This document shows, piece after piece, positions 23,078 through 33,013 of a stretch of DNA of 64,000 bases (its first letter is position 1; every line of letters starts with the position of its first letter). Position numbers and translations under genes: made by a program. This DNA comes from Thinopyrum elongatum. Its lineage: Eukaryota > Streptophyta > Magnoliopsida > Poales > Poaceae. The stretch is from the NCBI GenBank assembly GCA_011799875.1, contig CM022302.1, forward strand, positions 197,762,086 to 197,826,085. Direction: 5' to 3'. The notes under the pieces are model-generated. The model had not been told where the DNA came from, searched no databases, and was given only the letters and a program-made list of their open reading frames with translations.

Positions 23078-24633
23078 TGATTGCTTGTATCCGCGTTGAT
23101 ATTTTCCCGAAGAGGAGAGGATGCTGCAGCATAGCAACGGTAAGTATTTCCCTCAGTTATGAAACCAAGGTTATCAATCCAGTAGGAGGATCCACCCACA
23201 CTATGTAAACAGCACCTGCACATAACTAACAAATACTTGCAACCCAACGCGTAAGAGGGGTTGTCAATCCCTCCTCGGTATTGAGATGGATTAAATTATA
23301 TGAGATTTGATAAATAGATCTAACAAAAATACAAAATAAAAAAAATAAAAAAAATTGCAGCAGGTATTTTTGGTTTAATATGATAGGAAAATAGACGCGG
23401 GGGCCATAGATTTCACTAGAGGCTTCTCTCGAGAAAATAGCATACGGTGGGAAAACAAATTACTGTTGGGCAATTGATAGAAAAGTGAATAATCATGACA
23501 ATATCCAGGGCAATGATCATGTATATAGGCATCCTGTCCAAGATTAGTAGACCGACTCCTGCCTGCATCTACTACTATTACTCCACACATCGACTGCTAT
23601 CCAGCATGCATCTAGTGTATTAAGTTCATGAAGAAATGGAGTAATGCAATAAGAGTAATGACATGATGTAGACAAGATCTATTCATGTAGGAATAGACCC
23701 CATCTTTTTATCCTTAATGGCAACGATACATGCGTGTCATGTCTCCTTCTGTCACTGGTATTGAGCATCGCAAGATTGAACCCATCACAAAGCACCTCTT
23801 CCCATGGCAAGAAAAATCTATCTAGTTGGCTAAACCAAAGTTTCAGAGAAGAAATACGAGGCTATAACAATCATGCATAAAAGAATTCAGAGAAGACTCA
23901 AATAATATTCATGGATAGATCTAATCATAAACTCACAATTCATCGGATCCCAACAAACACACCGCAAAAAGTCATTACATCAAATAGATCTACAAGAACA
24001 TCGAGGAGAACATTGTATTGAAGATCATAAAGAGAGAAGAAGCCATCTAGCTACTACCTACGGACCCGTAGGTCTGTAGTAAACTACTCATGCATCATCG
24101 GAGGGGCAAGGGTGTTGATGAAGAACCCCTCCATGATCGTTAAACCCTCCGGCAGAGTGCCGGAAAAGGCCTCTAGATTGGATCTCATGGTTATGGAGCT
24201 TGCGGCGGCGGAAACTGTTTTCTCTCGACTCCCCTAGGGTTTTTGGGATTTTAGAGTATTTATAGAGCTGATAGGCGGTGGAGGGGGTGTCTGTGGGCTT
24301 CACTACCCACCAGCGCACACTAGGGGCCTCTACCGCGCCCTGGTGCCTAGTGGGCCCCACAGCCCCCCTATGGTGCACTTCTTGGGCCTCGTGGGTGTCT
24401 TCTGGGCAGAAAAAATTCTCCAAAAAGTTTCGTGGCATTTGGACTCCGTTTGGTATTGATATTCTACGAAGTAAAAAAAAGCAAAAAAACAGCAACTGGC
24501 ACTGGGCACTATGTCAATAGGTTAGTCCCAAAAAATGATATAAAGTTGCTAGTAAATGAATATGAAATATCCAAGATTGATAATATAATAGCATGGAACA
24601 ATCAAAAGTTATAGATACGTTGGAGACAAATCA
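23078..24633 (-). repeat. Element D 5' LTR, 1556 bp
   Basis: On the minus strand it begins TGATTTGTCTCCAACGTATC, one variant of the TGATACGTCTCCAACG start of elements A and F. It contains a TATA box (CTATAAATACTC, 24254-24265 reversed). The right flank is ATGCT. Sequence resembles the WHAM-like LTR of element F, but is clearly older or a different subfamily. Confidence 0.75.
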
Positions 24634-26579
24634 ATGCTCCCCACCTACAGATTTGTATTCAGAATATGACCCTAATGACTATTCTGAGCTCAAGGAGTCA
24701 AAGGCTGATGGCCTACCATGTTCGCCCAACAAGGTGCCTGTTCCAATTTGGCAAGTTTTTATAGGTTGCACGTATCTTGCATAAGGGGTCTTGCATTTCT
24801 TCTGCTTCGTTGCACCGCCATTTGCTTAGTTTACTCATCATATATGTGAAGATGCCATGCCCATCCATTATCAATACCTATTCCATTTGTCGTCATACCA
24901 TGTTTTTTCATTCAAATGATGTTCTTGTGTATCAGACATCCAGAAGGAAGAGGTTGATTGCAGAACTAGAAGGAGTACAAGCAAAGTCCTTTAAAAAGGT
25001 GGTGGTACCGGAGAAATCAGATAGCACCCCACTTATATTTTCGATAGAACCAACGCCACAAAATCTAGGATATCGCAACTATGATGTTCGCTGCTTTGCT
25101 CTTGTTAGTACCTGTTGTGTTGTATCGCTGTACTTACATTCATATCTGGTGGATTATGTGACATCATTGTGCATTATAGCTTGCTTATTCACGGTTTGTT
25201 CCAAATTATCAGATCTATATTAATGGTTACATTAATGTAGAATAAACCCAATGCTTATGAAGAAGTTTAGCTCTGCATTGTTCTTGTAAGTATCTGTTGT
25301 CCTTCATCACTGTACTTATATTTTCAGCTAGTTGTTCATGTACCATCACTTTGCAACTTATTTTCCCTTGCCTCCATTTTCTACACATCAGATCTATATT
25401 TACTCTTGCCAAAATGTTGAATAAAACCAATGCTACTGAAGAAGTTTAGCTCTACATTGCTCTTGTCAGTGCCTTTTGCCTATATGTTATACTTACATTT
25501 ATAGCTAGTTGATTATGTAGCATCACTTTGCATCTTAGCTTAAATAATCTCCATTTGTTCCTATACTATCACATCTATATTTAATCTTAACAAAATGTAG
25601 AATAAAGGCAATGCTCATGAAGACGACTCTGTGGTAAAATTCTTGAATTGCGCCCCCCCCCCCCATCAACATGGACAAGGGCTTTATAGAGCCGGTCTTC
25701 ACTACTAACGTAAGTTTGTCCTTCTTGAGCCTTTACACTTTGTTGTGTATATTTGGATAGCTATGACTGCAAATGTTGTTTATTTTTTATGTTTGCATCA
25801 AATTGCATTTTCAAAGTTTATTACGAAGAAGTTCATAAACATAAGTTTGTCCTTCTCAATTTTAGTTTTTAGTTGTACAACCTAGTTCCTTATTCATACC
25901 ATGTAAATTAAACTAAACATAGCAAGTTATCTTCTTTAGCACTGCATGTATGCTTGTGTTCTTGATCTGTAATCCAGTGGTGTGGTGAAACTACCAACTC
26001 CAGCACAATGTCATATCCTACTATGTCTTAACTATGAACAATGCCATATTATGTTAATGTTATTTAAACGGTGTCTCTTTATTTACCAATCTGAAATGGG
26101 ATAAATTAACAATACACTCACCATTGATGCTTATACGTTTTTTAGCACTGCATGTATGCTTGTGTTCTTGATCTGTAATCCAGTGGTGTGCTGAAGCTGG
26201 CCGCTCCTGCACAATGCCATTTCTTGCCATGTCTTAACTATGAACAATGCCTATTATGTTAATGATATTTTAAACCGTGTCTCTTTATTTGCCACTAAGA
26301 AATGGAATGAATTGACAACATTGATGCTTATGCGTGCAAAACTTGTTATCTGTCTACTTGTTTCTCTTTCAGGGCGACATCACTGACGCTAGGAAGAACT
26401 GCCACAATGATAGTGAGACGAACTCATTGCTTGTCCCTCTAACATATATTGCAGGGAAGAAGGAAACACATCTTGTGGATAGCGATACAACCCCAAAGTC
26501 ATGTCATGATGTAGTGTCAAAGTTACTCGCTAATAGCAGTGACACAAGCTCGATGAAGTCACCGCCTAAATCTGTTTGA
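24634..26579 (+). CDS. CACTA-encoded spliced gene, 3' exons
   Basis: Three coding segments fit one plus-strand gene, and each boundary falls between codons. Segment 1 (to 24754) ends before GT with PVPIWQ. Segment 2 is 24936-25103, with acceptor ATCAG and donor GTTAGT (56 codons, SRRKRLIAELEGVQAKSF near its start). Segment 3 is 26373-26579, with acceptor TTTCTCTTTCAG and a stop after KSPPKSV. There may be further exons between 2 and 3. The protein is Ser/Lys/Glu-rich, and I do not recognise a domain. Its place just inside the 3' subterminal repeats suggests the second, non-transposase protein of CACTA elements, which in En/Spm binds such repeats (inference). The 5' exons are beyond element D. 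Confidence 0.45.
25090..25630 (+). repeat. three tandem copies of a ~178-bp intron unit
   Basis: Copies begin near 25095, 25274 and 25452. Each carries a TTGCTCTTGTNAGT start, a CTGTACTTACAT-like block, CATCACTTTGCA and ends near TAGAATAAANNCAATGCT. Each copy therefore repeats the exon-2 donor context. Copies 2 and 3 have no open frame linked to the exon. Confidence 0.75.
25935..26340 (+). repeat. two tandem copies of a ~206-bp intron unit
   Basis: TTTAGCACTGCATGTATGCT starts each copy, at 25935 and 26141. The copies stay alignable to TTGATGCTTAT at their ends. The second copy ends just before the exon-3 acceptor. Confidence 0.8.
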
Positions 26580-27059
26580 CTTCTTTAGTCTCAGGTTCAA
26601 GCAGAAAGACATGCTTCAGCTCCAATCTGACTGGAACTCCAATCTCTATGCAAGATTAACCAGAAGTACATGACGTCTATTGATGCTATACAGCTTGAGT
26701 TGGTGGATATAAGTGTCAAATAAGCGCAGTCTCATCAGCTTGCTCAGCTGCTTGCGCTGCAGCTCCCGCGCAGGGCTAACCTTTCTTGAACTATGCTGGC
26801 GTGTTGTCAATTCTGTATATTATTTTGTTGGCGTGTTTATTTGCGATGGTGGCTACCTTTGATGCCCAATGTATGTAATCTGTTGTCTGGTTGCCCTTTA
26901 TTATCACTGGCGGCGAACTTTGATGCCCAGTGGATGTAATATGATGTAATTTCTTTGTTGTATAGTCTAGGTTTATTCTTCGTAACAATGTTGTAATTTA
27001 TTTACTGTATATGTTGTCGTCACTGTCTGAAAAAACTGTAAGCTTCGATCAGAGCTCAA

Positions 27060-27958
27060 TGGGCCAATATTTATATAATAAAAATTACGGTACTAAAACT
27101 GGTCGGCATGCCAATCGCTATAGGGCCGGAACATGGGCCTACAATCATCTCGGGATTTAGCAGGCCTAGACTTAAAATGGCCCATTATTAGTTTCAGACC
27201 TTTAACAGGCCGAGTAAACCGCGTGTCTTAGTTGTGCCAGAAAATATAATGGGCTTTTAATAGGCTGAGAAGTAGATTCAGCCTGAATTGTGCCAAATAA
27301 TCAACGGGCCGACAACAGGCTAAAATATACATTGGCCCATGATTGGCCCAATGATATGACGGGCCATTAACAGGTGAAAATGTAATCGGCCCTTGGTTGG
27401 CCCAATCACATGATAGGCTGGAAGCAGGCCGGATGCATAGTGGGCCAAAATTAGGCCCAACTCTATCACGGGCCATTAACAAGCCAATAGGCAAGTTGGG
27501 CTAAAATGTATCCACGAAGACTACGGACCGTTAAGAGGCCGAAAGTCACTACGGACCTGAATTAGGCACAGATGTAGCTTGGGCCATAAAATGGCCGAAA
27601 GTGAAATCAGGCCGTTAGTGGCCCATATGTACGAAGGGCCGCTAACAGGCCAAAACTAATATCGAGCCAAGCTGTTAAATGGGCCATTAAGAGGCCGAAG
27701 AGCAAATTGGGCTCTCAATGGGCCCAAATGCATAGTGGTTGTTAATGGGCCATATCGATTATGGGCCAGAATATGGCCCAAAATATGACAAACAGTTAAC
27801 GGGCTGGATCTGATATGGGTCGTAATTTGTTCCAAATTATTGCAGGCTGTTAATGGGCCGGATCTGATATGGGCCATAATTTGGCCCAATACATGGCAGG
27901 CTCTTAACGGGCTGTATCTGATATGGGTCGTAATTTGGCCCGAAACATGGTAGGTTGT
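27060..27958 (+). repeat. CACTA subterminal repeat array, left part
   Basis: Words of the form GGGCC(A/G)TTAACAGGCC and ATGGGCC(A/G)TAATTTGGCCC recur about every 20 to 40 bases in both orientations. Subterminal arrays are where CACTA proteins bind. The array stops at the GTTGT target duplication of element A and resumes at 56606. Confidence 0.75.
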
Positions 27959-29564
27959 TGATACGTCTCCAACGTATCTATAATTTATGAAGTATTAATG
28001 CCATGTTTACAAGAATTTTATATGGCTTTGGTATGATTTGCATGGAACTAACCCGGACTGGCGTTGTTTTCAGGAGAACTACCATGGTGATTGTTTTTTG
28101 TGCAGAAATAAAAGTTCTCCAAATGCAACGAAACTTTTTGATGATTTTTTTGGAATAAAAGAGGCACTAGAAGCTTCGTGGGAGGACCAGAAGGTGAAGG
28201 AGATGAGCACAAGACACCTGCAAGTGCCAGGAGGCCCAGGCACGCCCAGGTGGGTTGTACCCACCTCAAGGCCCATCTTCACGTGATTCCAACGCTGAAA
28301 AATCCTATAAATAGGGAAACCATCAGAAATAACCCTAGATCAGAAGTTCCGCCGCCGCAAACCTCTATAGCCATGAAAAACCAATCTTGACCCGGTTACG
28401 GCACCCTGCCGGAGGGGGAAATCATCACCGGTGGCCATCTCCATCATCCCAGCGGCCACCATGATGAGGAGGGAGTAGTCCACCCTCGGGGCTGGGGGTT
28501 TGTACCAGTAGCTATGTCTTTAATCTCTCTTTCTCGGGTTCTTGAGATGGCACGATCTTGATGTATCGTGGGCTTTGTTAATATAGTTGGATCATATCGT
28601 GTTTTCCCCTCTCTATCTTGTTGTGATCAATTGAGTTTTCCCTTTGAGATTTTGTTTTATCGGATTGAATACTTTTATGGATTTGAGAGCACTTGATATA
28701 TGTCTTGGCACTCAACTTGCGGATTCCTGAGGTGACATTAGGGTAATCTATGCATAGGGGTTGATGCACGTTTTCGTCCTTGTTTCTCCGGTAGAAATCT
28801 TGGGGCACTCTTTGAGGTTCTTTGTGTTGGATTGAATATTATGAATCTAAAATTGTTTGATGCATATCGCATAATCAACTCACGGATACTCACGGTGACA
28901 TTGGAGTATCTAGGTGACATTAGAGTTGTTTGATGTGTATCATATGGTGTTATTTTAGTACGAACTCTTGGTTAGATCGATCGGAAAGAATAGCTTGGTG
29001 TTATTTTAGTACGAACTCTAGGATAGATTGATCGGAAAGAATAGCTTGAGGTGGTTTCGTACCCTACAAACAATTTCTTCTTATGTTCTCCGCTAGATAG
29101 GAACGTTGGAGTGATTCTTCATCGCACGTTGAGGGATGGTTATATGATCCAATTATATTATCATTGTTGAGAGATTGCACTAGCGAAAGTACGGACCCTA
29201 TGCCTCATTTTCAAGCATTGCAATACCATTTGTGCTCCATCTTATCAATTTCTACCTTACTTTTTTATTGGTCCTATTACAAAAAATCAATATCTACTAT
29301 CATTACTACGCTTGTATCACCATCTCTTCGCCGAACTAGTGCACCTATACAAATTACCATTGTATTTGGTGTGTTGGGGATACAAGAGACTCTTTGTTAT
29401 TTCGTTGCAGGGTTGTTTGAGAGAGATCATCTGCATCCTATGCCTCCCACAGATTGATAAACCTTAGGTCATCCACTTGAGGTAAAATTGCTACTGTCCT
29501 ACAAAACTCTGCGCTTGGAGGCCCAACACGAGTCTACAAGAATAAAGTTGCGTAGTAGACATCA
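27959..29564 (+). repeat. Element A 5' LTR, 1606 bp
   Basis: It starts TGATACGTCTCCAACGTATC and ends GTAGTAGACATCA. The TATA box is at 28306-28313 (TATAAATA). Compared with the 3' LTR it has 38 and 68 extra bases (28628-28665 and 28698-28765), which were lost from the 3' copy. Confidence 0.9.
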
Positions 29565-29574
29565 AGCTCTTTTC

Positions 29575-29592
29575 TGGCGCCGTTGCCGGGGA
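29575..29592 (+). other. primer binding site of element A, tRNA-Asp type
   Basis: TGGCGCCGTTGCCGGGGA lies ten bases after the LTR end. The match to the tRNA-Asp 3' end is perfect for 18 bases. Confidence 0.9.
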
Positions 29593-29694
29593 GGGAGTGC
29601 TTGAAGGTATATCTTTAGATCTTTCAATTGAATCTTTTAGTTTCTTGTTTTATCACTAGTTTGGTTCGTAAAAGAAAACTACAAAAAAAAGGTA

Positions 29695-30485
29695 TTGAGG
29701 TGGCCTCATATTATTCGTCTTTATCATGTCTTTCTTGAAAATGATGGATCCGAAAATTGTGCTCAATTGATAGAAGAAGAATTCAATAAAATGTTTGGCA
29801 TAAATGATGAGCATGTTTGCAATGTTATTAGTATGAATTCTTTGAATATCCATGATGTTAATGATATGCAAAGCTACAAGCTTGGGGATGCTATTTTTGA
29901 TGAAGATGATATTTTTAGTCCCATAAGTTTTGATGAGAAAATTGATTATGATGAAAGCATGCCTCCTATTTATGATGATTATGGTGATGACATGTATGCT
30001 ATATTGAATAATGATAACCATGAAACTTGTCATCATGATTATAATTTTCAATCTCATGATAGTTATTTTGTTGAGTTTGCTCCCACTACTATGAATGAGA
30101 GAAATTTTTTGCTTATGTGGAGCATAATAATTTTTTTATGCATGTGGATCATGAAAAGAATGCTTTATGTGATAGCTATATTGTTGAATTCATTCATGAT
30201 GCTACTGAAAATTGTTATGAGAGGGGAACATATGCTTTTACATATTGCAATAATATCAAGTTTCCTCTCAATGTGTTGAAAATTTTGAAGTTGCACTTGT
30301 TTTGCCTTCCTATGCTAGTTGATTCATGTTCCAATAATTTATTTGCTCACAAAATCCCTATGCATATGAAGTGGGTTAGGCTTAAATGTGCTAGTCATAT
30401 GCTTCATGATGCTCTCTTTGTGTTTCCATTCTTAACTTTTATGCGAGCATCATTGAAATCATCATGCCTAGCTAAAAGGCATTAA
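29695..30485 (+). pseudogene. Athila non-autonomous ORF with MHVDH...LCDSYIVEF motif, frameshifted
   Basis: Two overlapping frames (29695-30279 and 30117-30485) read as one protein of about 260 residues if a run of six T near 30105-30110 had a seventh. The first part is acidic, rich in Asp, His and Tyr, with NDMQSYKLGDA. The second holds MHVDHEKNALCDSYIVEF, then NCYERGTY, and ends LAKRH. The same landmarks, in the same order, occur in element F's ORF at 51736-52365. There is no zinc knuckle, protease or RT motif. Function is unknown; it may be the remnant of the divergent 5' part of an Athila polyprotein. The ORF sits about 100 bases after the primer site, where gag would start. Confidence 0.6.
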
Positions 30486-32592
30486 AGAAAAGCGCTTGTT
30501 GGGAGACAACCCAACACTTTTACCTAGTGTTTTTTTGTGTTCACATGATTAATCTACTGTATTAATCATGTTTTATAGTTTTTGTTTCAATAAAGTGCCA
30601 AGTAAAGCCTTTGGGATAGTGTGGACGATAGTTGACTTGATTCTGTGCAAAAACAGAAACTTTTGCTTCTAGTAACAGAATTGTTTTAAATCACTGGAGC
30701 GTCAAAAAACTCTGAATTTTTTACACATGATTTATCTACAAATTACCTAAGTTTTACTGAAGTTTCAGATTTTTTGGAGTGGCAAAAGTATCACTGAAAT
30801 TCAGATCTTTCCGTACTGTTCTGTTTTTGATAGATTCTGTTTTCAATGCATAGTTTGCTTGTTTTATGATTTCTGTGGCTTATATTGCTTAATATAAATT
30901 GTGGAAATTGTAGAGTACAGTAGAAATTGTGTTAGAACAATTATGAATCTTATCTTGAACGTACCAAAGTGAATGATTTGTCTTTATCATACTAACCCAT
31001 CTCACGAAGTTCCATTAAGTTTTGCGTGATTGAAGTTTTCAAGTTTTGGGTGAGATATCGATATGAGGAGAATAAGGAGTGACAAGACCCTAAGCTTGGG
31101 GATGCCCAAGGCACCCCAAGGTAATATTCAAGGAAGATCCAAACAACTAAGCTTGGGGATGCCCCGGAAGGCATCCCCTCTTTCGTCTCCAACATTATCG
31201 GTAACCTCACTTGGAGCTACATTTTCATTCGTCACAGGATATGTGTTTTGCTTGGAGCATCATTTTATTTTATTAGGATTTTCTTTATTTTATTTAGAAT
31301 AATGTTTTATATCTTTTACTTCTATAAAAATGTCAAGTATAGCCTTTGCCATGCTTATTTTGCAATTCTATGTATTGCTGTTTGAAAACAGAAAGTTGCG
31401 CACTAGTGCGAGAATTCTTGAGAAAAGTAAGAATGTGATAAAATGTTGAAATTTTTTCACAATAAGATATAATAAATGTTATACAGTTTGGTAAATTTTC
31501 AGAATTTTTGGAGTTAGGTAAGTGTGAGAAAAATTGCACTCTTTACAGACTGTACTGTTTAGACAGATTGATGTTATGTTTGCATATGTTTGCTTGTTTA
31601 ATGATTCTATTTGAGGATAGGACTATTAAATATGCAGAAGCATTTAGTATGCAATGTTAAATAATAATTTTAGTGATTTGCTACAGTATAGAATGATAAG
31701 GTTATTGCATTGGTTTATAATAACTTATCTCACGAGTTCTTGTTCAGTTTTGTGTGGATGAAGTTTTTAAGATTTAGGAAAACAGTGATATAAAAGGAAT
31801 TAAGGAGACAAAAAAGCTCAAGCTTGGGGATGCCCAAGGAATACCAAGATAATATTTCAAGAAGTATCAAGCATCTGAGCTTGGGGATGCCCTGGTAGGC
31901 ATCCCACCTTTCTTCATCAACAATTATCGGTTAGTATCGGTTGAGCCTAAGTTTTTGCTTCTTCACATGAGTTTAGCTATTCTTGGAATGTCATTTTTTT
32001 TGCTTGATGTTTTAATAAAATAGTTATATCTGAAAGTTTTTAAATAAAAGACAGTCCTCAAATAGCTACCCATTTACATACTACTCGCTTGATCTTCACT
32101 TATATCTTTTTGGAGTAGTTTGTCATTTACTCTTGTGCTTCACTTATATCCTATGAGTAAATTGTTGAATGAATTGAATATCATGAAGTTGAAATTATAT
32201 GTTCATATCATGCCTAGTAGTAGCTTCACATTGGGTTTAGAAAGTGAAATCTTTTGAAGCTTGACAATCACAATATTGGTCATACAAGCAATTCATGAAT
32301 GATTAGTATAAGGAAGAGAACTTTCACATATAAATATATTATCTGGGACATCTTCTATGATTGTGAATACCCATTAATTATTTTCAAACTTGAGAAAATT
32401 AGTTGAAATTGGACAAGGAAGACAACCTAATGAGTTATGGTTGTGTATATTTGCATAGAAGTTATATTGTTATGGATCCTCCAACATGTGGTGTTTGCTT
32501 AGGATTTTTGCTAGCCAAAAATTCGTAATAAGTAGAGATGCTACTTGTGCATCCAAAAACCCTTAAACCCAGTTTCTTTCCATGAGTGTCCA
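30486..32592 (+). other. Element A non-coding 3' interior with duplicated modules
   Basis: It begins with a GTTGGGAGACAACCCAAC stem-loop (about 30499-30516). Two diverged tandem copies of a roughly 730-bp unit follow (about 30560-31290 and 31295-32020). Each unit contains an AACAGA(A)-rich region, a TCTCACGA block and paired GCTTGGGGATGCCC words. In the first copy, GGGGATGCC and GGCATCCCC can pair around a CCGGAA loop (about 31157-31180). The rest has no recognised gene and is interrupted by element F at 32593. Confidence 0.65.
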
Positions 32593-33013
32593 TGCTACTT
32601 CTTGAGCTTGCGTTGGTTTTTAACTTGAAGAGGAAAGGGTGATGCAGCAAAGTAGAGTAAGTATTTCCCTCAGTTTTGAGAACCAAGGTATCAATCCAGT
32701 AGGAGACAACACGCAAGTCACCGAATACCTGCACAAACAAACACCAAACTGGCACCCAACATGATAAGGGGTTGTCAATCCCTTCATGGTTACTTGCAAA
32801 AGTGAGATCTGATAAAGATAAATAAACAGTAAAGTAAATATTTTTGGTATTTTTGTTTTATAGATTGGAAAGTAAAAGATTGCAAAATAGTAGATCGGAA
32901 ACTCGTAGATTGGAAAGTAAAAGATTGTATGATGGAAAATAGACCCGGGGGCCGTAGGTTTCACTAGAGGCTTCTCTCAAGATAGAAAATAATACGGTGG
33001 GTGAACAAATTAC

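Larger units (their letters stand above)
20038..24633 (-). mobile_element. Element D: Athila-type Gypsy, gag-protease only, partial
   Basis: The minus-strand order is 5' LTR (23078-24633), tRNA-Asp primer site (23049-23066), gag, protease, then non-coding 3' sequence cut at 20038 by element C. RT, RNase H and integrase are absent. The 3' region holds modules shared with elements A and F: the TTGTTGGGAGGCAACCCAA hairpin (near 20650), and AACAGAATCTGTCAAAAACA (near 20310). The 3' LTR is not in the window. The right flank is CACTA sequence. Confidence 0.75.
24634..27958 (+). mobile_element. CACTA element (Caspar-like), left piece of the 3' half
   Basis: This piece begins inside a coding exon at the border with element D. 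It carries the last exons and introns of an element-encoded gene, then a non-coding stretch. From about 27060 there is a dense array of GGGCCATTAACAGGCC-type subterminal repeats. The array resumes at 56606 after element A, and the element ends at 57122. No TNP2-type transposase is present here; it should lie further left, outside the window. Confidence 0.65.

Noticed and set aside
23078..24633. Element D as the second LTR partner of element F
   Set aside because: F already has two LTRs with matching GTCCA duplications, and D's LTR is clearly more diverged and differs at its terminus.
29575..29592. tRNA gene at the tRNA-complementary sites
   Set aside because: Only 12-18 bases match the tRNA 3' end and all sites lie next to LTR termini; they are primer binding sites.
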